Positions 34,439 through 42,861 of a DNA stretch of 64,000 nucleotides are shown here, piece after piece. The notes below the pieces were generated by a model that searched no databases, was not told the origin of the DNA, and saw nothing but the letters and a program-made list of their open reading frames with translations. The position numbers were made by a program, and so were the translations under genes. The first letter of the stretch is position 1, and each line of letters begins with the position of its first letter. Source of the stretch: Nitrincola salilacus. Its GTDB lineage: Bacteria > Pseudomonadota > Gammaproteobacteria > Pseudomonadales > Balneatricaceae. Location: assembly GCF_046271865.1 (NCBI RefSeq), contig NZ_CP176580.1:2170001-2234000 (forward strand), in the 5' to 3' direction.

Positions 34439-35869
34439 ATGAACACAATGGCACAGCTGAACCTCATGAATAGCTTTTTACCAGATCAGAATCTAACAGC
34501 GATCAATCAAGAGATGCAGCTACTGCGTAGAGTCTCTGAAATCTATGACCAGAAGTATATAGCGGAGGTACTGGGCAATGTATCAAATGGTCGCTGGACA
34601 CGAGAGACAATCAACCGCGCCTTAAAAGGAAAAGCATTACCTCGCATATCTTTCACCGAGTACAATGCATTGAAGGAGCTTCTGCCGGGAAGACCCGAAC
34701 ATTACGATAATCCAGCGTTTCGCTTCATCGACCTGTTTGCAGGGATCGGCGGGATTCGAATTGGGTTTGAGCAGATAGGTGGCAAATGCGTTTTTACTTC
34801 AGAGTGGGATAAAAATGCGCGTCGTACTTATCTTGCCAATCACTATTGTGATCCCGAAGAGCATGTATTCAACCATGACATTCGGGATGTCACTCTATCC
34901 TGTAATCCGCTTGTAACCGATGAGCAGGCGTATGAGCATATTAATCACGTTATCCCTGATCATGAGGTGTTGCTGGCAGGCTTCCCATGCCAACCTTTTT
35001 CACTTGCGGGCGTGTCGAAAAAGAACTCACTTGGCCGTAAGCATGGGTTTGAGTGTGACACGCAAGGAACTTTGTTTTTTGATGTTGCGCGGATCATTGC
35101 TGCGAAGAAGCCAGCTGTTTTTCTGCTGGAAAATGTCAAAAATCTGAAGAGTCATGATAAAGGGAAAACCTTTCGTGTCATCTGCGATGCCCTTGATGAG
35201 CTTGGCTATGAAGTGGCCGACATGGTTACATCAAAAAAAGGTGATCCTAAAGTCATTGATGCCAGAAATTTTGTTCCTCAACACCGTGAGCGAATAGTCC
35301 TTGTCGGATTCAGGCGGGAGAGAGATATCCATCAAGGATTCACCCTTAAGGATGTTGATCAGTTTTATCCGGAAAAACGTATCAGTTTTGGTGATATTCT
35401 GGACCCTGATGTTGATGAAAAATATATCCTCACACCAAAGCTTTGGGAGTATCTGTACAGATACGCTGAAAAGCATCGTGCCAAAGGAAACGGCTTTGGT
35501 TTTAGCTTGACTGGTCCTGATGATGTTGCGAGAACGCTATCTGCCAGATATCACAAGGATGGCTCTGAGATCCTGGTTGACAGGGGATTTAACCCTGCAA
35601 GTGACTTTCACTCAGCGGAAAACATCAGAAACAGGCCTCGCAGGCTAACGCCAAGGGAGTGTGCACGTTTGATGGGTTTTGAAAAAGTTGGTGAAAACAA
35701 GATGATTATTCCTGTGTCTGATACACAGGCTTATCGTCAGTTTGGTAATTCGGTGGTGGTTCCGGTGTTTGCTGCAGTGGCTAGATTGCTGAAAGATCGT
35801 ATACCTGAAGCACCGACTCAGTCGTCAGTTTCAGTATGTGAACAGCACCAGATCCCTATTCCACTCTAA
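34439..35869 (+). CDS. dcm: Dcm/M.EcoRII-type DNA (cytosine-5) methyltransferase
   Basis: Methylates the inner cytosine of CCWGG in known homologues. The 476-residue protein resembles E. coli Dcm along its whole length. It has an N-terminal regulatory/helical region (about 1-90), motif I FRFIDLFAGIGGIRIGFE, the catalytic loop GFPCQPFSLAG with Cys184, motif VI VFLLENVKNL, motif VIII QHRERIVLVGF, and motifs IX-X RPRRLTPRECARLMGFE and YRQFGNSVVVPVF. The ATG at 34439 (AGAGAG upstream) is preferred over the TTG at 34418. With the EcoRII-like nuclease and Vsr it forms one CCWGG system. Composition is more AT-rich than the core genes. Confidence 0.93.
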   Translation: MNTMAQLNLMNSFLPDQNLTAINQEMQLLRRVSEIYDQKYIAEVLGNVSNGRWTRETINRALKGKALPRISFTEYNALKELLPGRPEHYDNPAFRFIDLFAGIGGIRIGFEQIGGKCVFTSEWDKNARRTYLANHYCDPEEHVFNHDIRDVTLSCNPLVTDEQAYEHINHVIPDHEVLLAGFPCQPFSLAGVSKKNSLGRKHGFECDTQGTLFFDVARIIAAKKPAVFLLENVKNLKSHDKGKTFRVICDALDELGYEVADMVTSKKGDPKVIDARNFVPQHRERIVLVGFRRERDIHQGFTLKDVDQFYPEKRISFGDILDPDVDEKYILTPKLWEYLYRYAEKHRAKGNGFGFSLTGPDDVARTLSARYHKDGSEILVDRGFNPASDFHSAENIRNRPRRLTPRECARLMGFEKVGENKMIIPVSDTQAYRQFGNSVVVPVFAAVARLLKDRIPEAPTQSSVSVCEQHQIPIPL

Positions 35870-35991
35870 TCACCCATATTTCAGCTCTGCTTTGCTTGTT
35901 GTTAGCAGCTCAGAGCAGAGCTGGGTATGGGGTGGGAAGAGAGGTAATGTAATTGCTGTGATGGTTGCAAATAATCAACAGGTTGGTCTGT

Positions 35992-36453
35992 ATGATTGAG
36001 CGTCAACATGTCAGTTCGACCCGATCCAGAAACATGTCAGCGATCCGAGGTAAAGATACGAAGCCTGAAGTTCAGGTTCGTCGCTTTCTTCATTCCTGTG
36101 GATTCAGGTTTCGTCTCCAATCTTCAAGGTTACCCGGGAAACCAGATCTGGTACTGAAAAAGTATCGTTTAGCTATATTTGTGCATGGCTGTTTCTGGCA
36201 TCGTCATGCTGACTGCTTTTATACCAGCACACCAGTAACAAGAGCTGATTTCTGGAACCAGAAATTTTCCCAGAATATTGAACGCGATAGAAAGGTCAAA
36301 GAGCAATTGTTGGCTGAGGGGTGGCGTGTTCTTGTTATCTGGGAGTGTGGGATGAAATGCCTGCATCATGAAATGCATGAATTATCATCTCTTATCAATG
36401 GAAACGAATTGTCTATGGAGTGGCCAGCGTTACCACCAAGGCAGCGTTCTTAG
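35992..36453 (+). CDS. vsr: Very short patch repair endonuclease Vsr
   Basis: Vsr nicks 5' of the T in T-G mismatches that arise when 5-methylcytosine in CCWGG deaminates. The product (153 aa) shows the conserved opening STRSRNMSAIRGKDTKPEVQ, the catalytic Asp in LPGKPDLVLKKYRLAIF and the zinc-binding HGCFWHRHADCF. Its ending RDRKVKEQLLAEGWRVLVIWECG is also conserved. ATG 35992 is preferred to the TTG at 35965 because Vsr proteins begin shortly before the TRSRNM motif. It follows dcm, as in E. coli, but with 122 bp between them. Confidence 0.95.
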   Translation: MIERQHVSSTRSRNMSAIRGKDTKPEVQVRRFLHSCGFRFRLQSSRLPGKPDLVLKKYRLAIFVHGCFWHRHADCFYTSTPVTRADFWNQKFSQNIERDRKVKEQLLAEGWRVLVIWECGMKCLHHEMHELSSLINGNELSMEWPALPPRQRS

Positions 36454-36792
36454 GTGTGCTGGGGCTGAATTTATATTACCCCAAACGCTAGATGTCAGGT
36501 TTCAGCTTGACACATAGTGTCTCAATCACATAAATTCGCCCCTTCGATTATCTCGATCTCCAAAAGGTCGTACTTGCACGCGGGTATGCGAGTGCAGTAA
36601 ATCGAAAAGGTACCAACAGGGCGGCATGAGAGCAGCACGATATTTGAGCCCGTCATTTGACGTCTCATAACCGGCTGCAAAAAAGGATTTGTTACACCAT
36701 CAGGGATGAAATGCGATGCACTTTCGACGTCACACCTATGTCTTTAAATCAGTAGCCAATATCAGACATCCTGAAGCACTCAGGGTGCAGTG
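36454..36792. other. Intergenic region before vgrG, with a candidate promoter
   Basis: About 340 bp without a credible gene. TTGACA at 36507-36512 is followed after 17 bp by ATAAAT (36530-36535), a possible sigma-70 promoter, but it lies some 260 bp from the vgrG start. No other structure was recognised. Confidence 0.4.
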
Positions 36793-39777
36793 ATGTTTTC
36801 TCAACAACCCCGCCTGCTATCCATCGACAGCCCCCTGGGCAAAGACACGCTGCTGCTGACCCGCCTTGAGGGTGAAGAAGCGATCTCGAGCCTGTTCTCA
36901 TTTGAGATAGAGATGTACTCGCTCCGTGAGACGATCGCTCCCGCAGAGATCGTGGGTAAGAACGTCACCCTCAAACTGATGAAAGCGGATGATCAGGGCC
37001 TCAAAACCGATTCCCACACGGTGATCAACGGCTATGTTCGACAGTTTCGGGGCGATGGCAGCCAACTGCACGACCTGCGCTGTTACTCGGCTGAAGTGGT
37101 GCCCTGGCTCTGGTTCCTGACCCAGACCAGCGACTCCAAAGTCTTCCAGCACAAGGATATCCGCCAGATCGCCAGCGAGGTGTTTGCGGCGAACGGCTTC
37201 ACGGATTTTGAGTTCCGCCTGATCGGCCAGCATCCGGTCAGAGAGTATTGCGTTCAGTATCAGGAAAGCGACTTCACCTTCTTATCCCGCCTGTTTGAAG
37301 AAGAAGGCATTTACTACTTCTTCAAACACAGCGAAGGTCAGCATATCCTGGTGCTGGCAGATCACAGCAGCGCCCCTGAAACCTGTGAAGAAAACCAGGT
37401 CAGCTATCGCACCGGCTCGCTGAGCCCGCACCATATTCACAGCTGGTCACACCAGCACGCGTTTCGTACCGGTCGCTATGCCAAGCGCGACTATGACTTC
37501 AAAAAGCCACCTGATCATATGCTGACCGGTGTACCGGCCTCGATGGAAGTGCCGGGCGTGACCCGCTATGAACACTACCTCTACCCCGGACGCTACGACA
37601 ACAAAGGCTTCGGTGAGAACCTGACCAAACTGCGTATCGAGCACGACGAAGCGCTGCATGATCACGTGCTGGGCAAAGGCATCTGTCGCACTTTCCGTAC
37701 CGGCCACACCTTTGATCTTACCCGACATGACGACACTCCGGGCGAGCTGAACACCTACCTGCTGATCAGCATTCAGCATGACGCCTCCGACTACAGCTAC
37801 ACCAGCCGGGATGAAGAGACCCGTGGCTACGAAAACCGCTTTGTCTGTATGCCCGCCTCTCGCGTGTATCGCCCACCGCTGAAAACCGGCTGGCCGAAGA
37901 TGCTTGGCCCGCAACACGCCGTGATCGTGGGGCCAGCGGGAGAAGAGATCTACACCGATGAATATGGCCGCGTCAAAGTCCAGTTCCCCTGGGATCGCTA
38001 CGGCCAACACAACGAAAACAGCTCCTGCTGGGTGCGTGTCAGCCACCAGTGGGCGGGAAAAAACTGGGGCTCGATCTACATCCCGCGTATCGGCCAGGAA
38101 GTGATCGTCGACTTCTACGATGGCAACCCCGATCGCCCGATCATCACCGGTCGCGTCTACAATGCCGAGCAGATGCCTCCGTGGGGCCTGCCGGCAAATA
38201 AAACCCAGAGTGGTATCCTCACCCGTTCCAGTAAAGAGGGTACCGCTGAGAATGCCAACTGGATCCGCTTTGAAGACAAGATGGGTGAAGAGCAGCTCTT
38301 TATCCATGCGGAAAAGAATCAGGATATCGAAGTTGAAAACGACGAGACCCACTGGGTGGGCCGGGATCGTGAGAAAACCATCGACCGTGATGAAACCGTA
38401 CACATCAAACGTGACCGTACCGAGCGGGTGGATAACAATGAAACCATCAGCATCGGCAATGACCGCACCGAAGATGTCGGCAACAACGAAACCATCAGCA
38501 TCGTTAACAACCGCAAGGAAACCGTTGGCGGCAACGAAAAGGTCTCCATCGCCAAAAACCTGACCCATAGCGTCGGCCAGACCGAGATGAAAAGCGTCGG
38601 CTTGATGCGTTTCCAGGCGGTGGGCCTGAACGAAACCCTCACCGTGGGTGGCATGCAACAAAGTCTGGTGGGTTTGTCGCGCATTCAGAAAGTGGGAGGC
38701 AAAGACAGCCTTAAAGTCGGCAAAACGCTGAGCATTGATGTCGGTGAGAGAATCGAAATGATGTGTGGCGACTCCAAGATCGTCATGACCACCAATGCCA
38801 TCTACATCGACAGCCCCAATGCAAACCTGCTGGGCGGCAAGCGCATCAATATCGATGGTCGCGTGGTCAACATCAACGGGAGTGTAGCCTCGGCTGCGAG
38901 TACTGAGGGGCCGGATGAGCCGGAAGAGGCGTCGCTGATACCGACGTCTCCTACAACTGGCTCTCCTGTGCAATCGTCCTCCCTCATTAAAACTACTGTG
39001 GCAACAAGCGCACCTGAAACCCACTTAAACATCAGTCCTTTCAACCCTGCAAGTGCTGGTTCAGATTCAGGAATACCTATTCCAACTTTCCTGACGACAG
39101 AGGGAGGAGAGGGCAGTTCAAGTGTGGGGCAGCGAGCGAGTGACATTATCTCACCCCAAGAGCTTCGTGGACCGGATGTTGGTATCATCGCTCCTCCTGC
39201 GGATAATTACTTTCGTGATACCGTCGAGGGGCAAGTCAGTAATTTCCTGTTCGGAGATCTTGCAACGAATGCTGCAGATCTGTGGCGCAACACCTTTGGT
39301 GATGAGCGTTACACTGGGATCAATCCTTTGACAAAGGAAAATCAGGGCTACACGAACCGGGCAGACCGTTTCTTTTCTATCTTGCCTATTCCGGCTGCAA
39401 AGACTGCTGGGAGTGTGGGGGATCTTGCCAAGACTACGGCGCGAAGTGGTAGTGTTGTTCCAAGTAGTCCAAGTGCTTCATCTGGGGCTACATCGCCGCT
39501 TGGTAGTAGGCGATTACAGATGAATCAGCCAGAGAATCCTAGTTATCAACCTGTCCGAAATGTGTCAACTAACATTAATGGGCGGGATTATTCAGGTCAC
39601 TCAATTGATCGTATGCAAGATCGCGGTATCATGCCAGAAGTTGTGCGAAATACAATTGATACTGGTTCATCAAGGGCCAGCCGCTTAGGGACTACAATTC
39701 ACTATGATGAGGCAAATAATGTTTCGGTTGTAGTGAACGCGCAGGGCAAGGTGGTAACTGTCAGATATGGACAATAA
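36793..39777 (+). CDS. vgrG: VgrG (TssI) spike protein with C-terminal toxin domain
   Basis: The tip of the type VI secretion spike, here an evolved VgrG of 994 residues. The gp27-like base spans about 1-390, the gp5-like OB domain includes YTDEYGRVKVQFPWDRYG and NPDRPIITGRVYN, and a beta-helical needle of repeated GN-T-x-x-VGxNETISI units spans about 510-650. From about residue 700 a Pro/Ser/Thr-rich linker leads to a pretoxin-like ADRFFSILPIPAAKTAG stretch. The final domain (about 927-994) has GHSIDRMQDRGI and YDEANNVSVVVNAQGKVVTV. That end resembles BECR-fold ribonuclease-type toxins (DUF4258-like), an assignment by eye. The distal part is AT-richer than the needle part. No other T6SS genes are nearby. 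Confidence 0.9.
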   Translation: MFSQQPRLLSIDSPLGKDTLLLTRLEGEEAISSLFSFEIEMYSLRETIAPAEIVGKNVTLKLMKADDQGLKTDSHTVINGYVRQFRGDGSQLHDLRCYSAEVVPWLWFLTQTSDSKVFQHKDIRQIASEVFAANGFTDFEFRLIGQHPVREYCVQYQESDFTFLSRLFEEEGIYYFFKHSEGQHILVLADHSSAPETCEENQVSYRTGSLSPHHIHSWSHQHAFRTGRYAKRDYDFKKPPDHMLTGVPASMEVPGVTRYEHYLYPGRYDNKGFGENLTKLRIEHDEALHDHVLGKGICRTFRTGHTFDLTRHDDTPGELNTYLLISIQHDASDYSYTSRDEETRGYENRFVCMPASRVYRPPLKTGWPKMLGPQHAVIVGPAGEEIYTDEYGRVKVQFPWDRYGQHNENSSCWVRVSHQWAGKNWGSIYIPRIGQEVIVDFYDGNPDRPIITGRVYNAEQMPPWGLPANKTQSGILTRSSKEGTAENANWIRFEDKMGEEQLFIHAEKNQDIEVENDETHWVGRDREKTIDRDETVHIKRDRTERVDNNETISIGNDRTEDVGNNETISIVNNRKETVGGNEKVSIAKNLTHSVGQTEMKSVGLMRFQAVGLNETLTVGGMQQSLVGLSRIQKVGGKDSLKVGKTLSIDVGERIEMMCGDSKIVMTTNAIYIDSPNANLLGGKRINIDGRVVNINGSVASAASTEGPDEPEEASLIPTSPTTGSPVQSSSLIKTTVATSAPETHLNISPFNPASAGSDSGIPIPTFLTTEGGEGSSSVGQRASDIISPQELRGPDVGIIAPPADNYFRDTVEGQVSNFLFGDLATNAADLWRNTFGDERYTGINPLTKENQGYTNRADRFFSILPIPAAKTAGSVGDLAKTTARSGSVVPSSPSASSGATSPLGSRRLQMNQPENPSYQPVRNVSTNINGRDYSGHSIDRMQDRGIMPEVVRNTIDTGSSRASRLGTTIHYDEANNVSVVVNAQGKVVTVRYGQ

Positions 39778-40072
39778 GATGAATTTAATGACTTTTCGCG
39801 AAGATGCTTTGTTAGCAGTAGAAAGTGTTTTTGCATTTTCTGATTTTACTAGACGGGCTGAGTCACTCTGTGATGAGTTGGAGGGCGACGCGGACCTTAT
39901 TCAACGCTACAAAAAAGCATGGTTTGAGATGGAGATAGTAAATGGGGTGGCTTTAGGTGAGTGGGAGGATGATGGGCGGCCCCTGATCTGGATGGAAAAG
40001 TGGAATGCAAAATATAAAGAAGATGCATTAGAAGTGATACATGATTTGCTGTTAGTTGTAAGTGGTAGATAA
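39767..40072 (+). CDS. Candidate immunity protein for the VgrG toxin domain
   Basis: A 101-residue, strongly acidic, all-helical-looking soluble protein with Trp-rich centre (YKKAWFEMEIVN, GEWEDDGRPLIWMEKWN). Its ATG lies 11 bp inside the end of vgrG, the arrangement expected for a toxin-immunity pair that must be co-translated. Small size, acidity and position support an immunity role against the basic, RNase-like C-terminal domain. No family was recognised from sequence, so the function rests on context. Confidence 0.7.
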   Translation: MDNKMNLMTFREDALLAVESVFAFSDFTRRAESLCDELEGDADLIQRYKKAWFEMEIVNGVALGEWEDDGRPLIWMEKWNAKYKEDALEVIHDLLLVVSGR

Positions 40073-40385
40073 TGCTGTTCCAAACAGTAGCCTTCCTACT
40101 GATTGCGTTCTTTACATGCAATTGTATCTATGAGACCTCTATTGGAGACGATTATGTTTGGGTGATGGTAGTCGAGACTGTAGGTCGATTTATAAACGTC
40201 AAAATGGTGAAAGAGTAACTGCGGCAAGGGGTTTAAGCATAATAGATGTGACTATCCATCCAGTTGTTTCCTATCGATCTGATGTGAGTCATTTGGAATC
40301 TCAGGTATCACACTGTGTCGAATTGCAGCAGATTAGTTGGGGTAAGGGAATGCGCTCTTCTAATGCGTACAATAAAACTGACTGA
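40072..40385 (+). pseudogene. Frameshifted small lipoprotein-like gene behind the immunity gene
   Basis: The ATG at 40072 overlaps the TAA of the immunity gene. The frame encodes a hydrophobic export signal with a cysteine pair (LLIAFFTCNCIYETSIGDDYVWV) and then stops at 40218. A second frame offset by one base, open from 40158 to 40385, continues with GDGSRDCRSIYKRQNGERVTA and a C-terminal part with DVTIHPVVSYRSD. Adding one G in the GGGTGATGG stretch near 40160-40168 would join the two as YVWVDGSRDC and give a coherent exported protein of about 104 residues. Either a true single-base deletion or a sequencing error. The intended function is unknown; a periplasmic T6SS-associated lipoprotein is a guess. 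Confidence 0.55.
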
Positions 40386-40417
40386 CAGCAAACAACCGAA
40401 CTCAGGAAGAGCCAAAC

Positions 40418-41419
40418 ATGAAAATCCAGTTCTATAGCGCCCAAGCTTACGACCGCACCTTTTTCGACAAGGCCAATCAGCACATCGGCTTTGCGCTGAG
40501 TTACCTCGATACCCCTCTGAATGCGAAAACGGCCAGCCTTGCTGCCGGGGCGCAGGCGGTGTGTGCGTTTGTGAACGATACGCTGGATGAGGCGTGTCTG
40601 TATGCGCTCAAGCAGCAAGGGGTCAAGTGGGTGGCGTTGCGTTGTGCCGGGTTCAATCAGGTGGATCTGGAGGCTGCTGCCGAGTTGGGTATCCGTGTGG
40701 TCAGGGTGCCGGGCTATTCGCCGGAGGCGGTGGCAGAGCATACGCTGGCGTTGATCCTGACGCTGAATCGTCATACGCATCGTGCTTATAACCGGGTGCG
40801 GGAGAGTAATTTCCAGCTCAACGGGTTGCTCGGTTTTAATCTGCATGGCAAAACGGTGGGGCTGATCGGCACGGGCCAGATCGGTTTGGCAACGGCGCGT
40901 ATTCTGCGTGGCTTCGGTTGTCATCTGTTGGCATTTGATCCTTATCCATCGGCTGATTTTGAGGCGCTGGGAGGCTCTTATGTAACGCTGGATGAGCTCT
41001 ATGCCCAGGCAGATATCATCAGTCTGCACTGTCCGCTATCGCTCGAGAATCATCACCTGATCAATGGGGCGGCGATTGCGGCGATGAAGCCGGGCGTGAT
41101 GCTGGTGAATACGTCGCGCGGCGGGTTGGTGGATACTCGGGCAGCGATTCTTGCGCTCAAATCTGGTCAGATCGGTTATCTGGCACTGGATGTGTATGAG
41201 CAGGAGAGTGAGTTTTTCTTCCGGGACCTATCGGATGAAATTATGTCTGATGATGACCTGTCCCGTTTAATGACCTTCCCGAATGTGTTGATCACGGGGC
41301 ATCAGGGGTTCTTTACCGAGGAGGCCCTGACCCAGATCGCTGAGGTTACCTTGAGCAACCTGCAGGCGTTGAGTGAGCCAGTAGAGTGCGTGAATGAGAT
41401 CAACGCGCACCCCATCTGA
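40418..41419 (+). CDS. ldhA: D-lactate dehydrogenase (fermentative, LdhA-type)
   Basis: An NAD-dependent 2-hydroxyacid dehydrogenase interconverting pyruvate and D-lactate. The 333-residue protein has the substrate-domain RCAGFNQVDLEAA motif, the Rossmann loop VGLIGTGQIGLATARIL, the NTSRGGLVDT segment and the catalytic region ALDVYEQESEFFF with GHQGFFTEEAL (His of the catalytic pair). The overall pattern fits LdhA rather than the phosphoglycerate dehydrogenase branch. It marks the right limit of the accessory island, and its codon use returns to the host pattern. Confidence 0.93.
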   Translation: MKIQFYSAQAYDRTFFDKANQHIGFALSYLDTPLNAKTASLAAGAQAVCAFVNDTLDEACLYALKQQGVKWVALRCAGFNQVDLEAAAELGIRVVRVPGYSPEAVAEHTLALILTLNRHTHRAYNRVRESNFQLNGLLGFNLHGKTVGLIGTGQIGLATARILRGFGCHLLAFDPYPSADFEALGGSYVTLDELYAQADIISLHCPLSLENHHLINGAAIAAMKPGVMLVNTSRGGLVDTRAAILALKSGQIGYLALDVYEQESEFFFRDLSDEIMSDDDLSRLMTFPNVLITGHQGFFTEEALTQIAEVTLSNLQALSEPVECVNEINAHPI

Positions 41420-41893
41420 CTAGGGTGTTATGGTGAGGAGTTGTATAGGGAGCCGCTTATATAGAGGAACGTATATGCTGGGTGCGAAGTAGTCATCCAA
41501 GATGATTTGGCAAACTGTTTAAATCAAGTTATAGTCCCGCCGCTGCCATCCAGGACAAAGGCAGGCTCATGTAGAATTTAACATAGAATTCAGCATGAGT
41601 TTTTATCAACAAGGAGCGTTTCATGGGCAAGCCCACCGCACGTTTAGGCGCCAATCACACCTGTCTGGTAATCACTGCTGCAGTGGATTTATTACCGGCC
41701 ATCTCGGTACATCATCAAACTGATCTACTCATACGAGTAAATGTTCTGGAGCGAAGCGCTTCCGGCTATGCGTTCGTTCGCGATGATCGAGCTATCACGC
41801 CGATCTGACTAGAGGTGATGTGCTTAAGCGACTGGCGCTTGACTACGGTGTTTTATGTTTATAAATGGATTAATGGAAAAAGGAGCTACATAG
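41420..41893. other. Intergenic region containing only a small ORF remnant
   Basis: 474 bp between ldhA and the M48 protease gene. The only coding signal is the short frame at 41623-41808 (separate entry). CTGACTAG recurs after both the ldhA stop and the end of that frame, a possible trace of a past rearrangement. No promoter stands out. Confidence 0.4.
41623..41808 (+). pseudogene. Possible PAAR-domain remnant (first residues only)
   Basis: A 61-codon frame with a strong AAGGAG ribosome-binding site. Its first 14 residues, MGKPTARLGANHTC, look like the start of PAAR proteins, which cap the T6SS VgrG spike. After that the sequence diverges (LVITAAVDLLPAIS) and lacks the glycine-rich HVGGP repeats. 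It could be the stump of a PAAR gene lost from the vgrG island, or a chance match. It is listed because of its ribosome-binding site and its neighbourhood. Confidence 0.3.
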
Positions 41894-42673
41894 ATGTACG
41901 TAAAAAAGAGATCTTCCAAGTTGGCTGGACTGGCAATGGCGATGGTATTGGGTGGTGCATCGCTGACCTTGGTTGGATGTAAATCATCGGATCTGAACCT
42001 GCAAGGCATGGTTTCAGCAGGTCAGGGAATGTTTACGGCAGCCACTTTGACTGATGAAGATATGAGACAACTGGGTGATCAGACAATCGCACAGCTGGAT
42101 AGCTCGAATCGCGTTGCGTCTTCTCAGAGCGCTTATGCAAAGCGGTTAGCCAGATTGGCCGCACCGTGGCAGCGAGTGGATGGTGCTGCGCTGGAGTACA
42201 AAGTCTATCTGGACTCTGAGGTGAATGCTTTTGCTGTTCCAAATGGTTCCATACGCTTCCACAGCGGTTTGCTGGATGAGATGACAGATGATGAAGTGCG
42301 TTATGTAATTGCGCATGAGATCGGACATGTTGTGCTGGGCCATTCAAAAACGGCTTTCCAGACAGCTTATGCCGCATCATCTGCGCGCCAGGCAGTTGCG
42401 GCGAGTGGTCAGTCAACAGCGGTTGCACTGACCTCATCACAATTGGGTGATCTGGGTGAGAAGCTGGTTAGTGCTCAGTTCTCTCAGCGTCATGAGAATG
42501 AAGCGGATGATTATGCGATCAAGCTAATGGCTAAATCCAATCATGATCCTGCCTCTGCTGTCAGCGCTTTACGTAAAATCGAGCGCAAATACGGCAATCA
42601 TCGTAGCCTTTTTGCAAGCCACCCAGCATCGGGTGATCGCGCCAAGCGACTTGAAGCACAAATCGGCGGTTAA
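41894..42673 (+). CDS. M48-family zinc metalloprotease lipoprotein (LoiP/YggG-like)
   Basis: A 259-residue lipoprotein. The signal peptide ends in the lipobox LTLVGC, and the mature part holds the M48 zinc motif HEIGH (about residues 141-145) within VIAHEIGHVVLGHSK. The third ligand is in the NEADDYAIKLM region. E. coli LoiP and related proteins act in outer-membrane quality control. The C-terminal FASHPASGDRAKRLE block is also typical. A hairpin at 42691-42720 follows the stop but lacks a T-run. Confidence 0.9.
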   Translation: MYVKKRSSKLAGLAMAMVLGGASLTLVGCKSSDLNLQGMVSAGQGMFTAATLTDEDMRQLGDQTIAQLDSSNRVASSQSAYAKRLARLAAPWQRVDGAALEYKVYLDSEVNAFAVPNGSIRFHSGLLDEMTDDEVRYVIAHEIGHVVLGHSKTAFQTAYAASSARQAVAASGQSTAVALTSSQLGDLGEKLVSAQFSQRHENEADDYAIKLMAKSNHDPASAVSALRKIERKYGNHRSLFASHPASGDRAKRLEAQIGG

Positions 42674-42797
42674 GCCCTGATTGCTGAGTAGCTGGGGGAT
42701 AGGCATTCGTATCCTCCAGCTATGAAAATGGGGTAGACTTTCATGGCCAAGCTGTACTTTTAAAATGCTATTGTCAAATCTGCGGTATAGCAATCAG

Positions 42798-42855
42798 GCG
42801 GCATTATGAATAGCGGCATTATGAATAGATAGCGTCATGAATAGATAGCGTCAGG
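42798..42855 (+). repeat. Short tandem duplications upstream of a membrane-protein gene
   Basis: GCGGCATTATGAATA occurs twice in tandem (42798-42812, 42813-42827). It is followed by GATAGCGTCATGAATA (42828-42843) and a partial second copy GATAGCGTCAGG. Several ATG triplets are created but the copies encode nothing coherent. The run ends at the ribosome-binding site of the next gene. Confidence 0.85.
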
Positions 42856-42861
42856 ATGCAT

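Noticed and set aside
37447..39024. Long open frame on the minus strand opposite vgrG (525 codons)
   Set aside because: It is a shadow of the repetitive, codon-biased vgrG needle region; its translation is a low-complexity Val/Asp/Phe sequence with no family features, and vgrG is unmistakable on the other strand.
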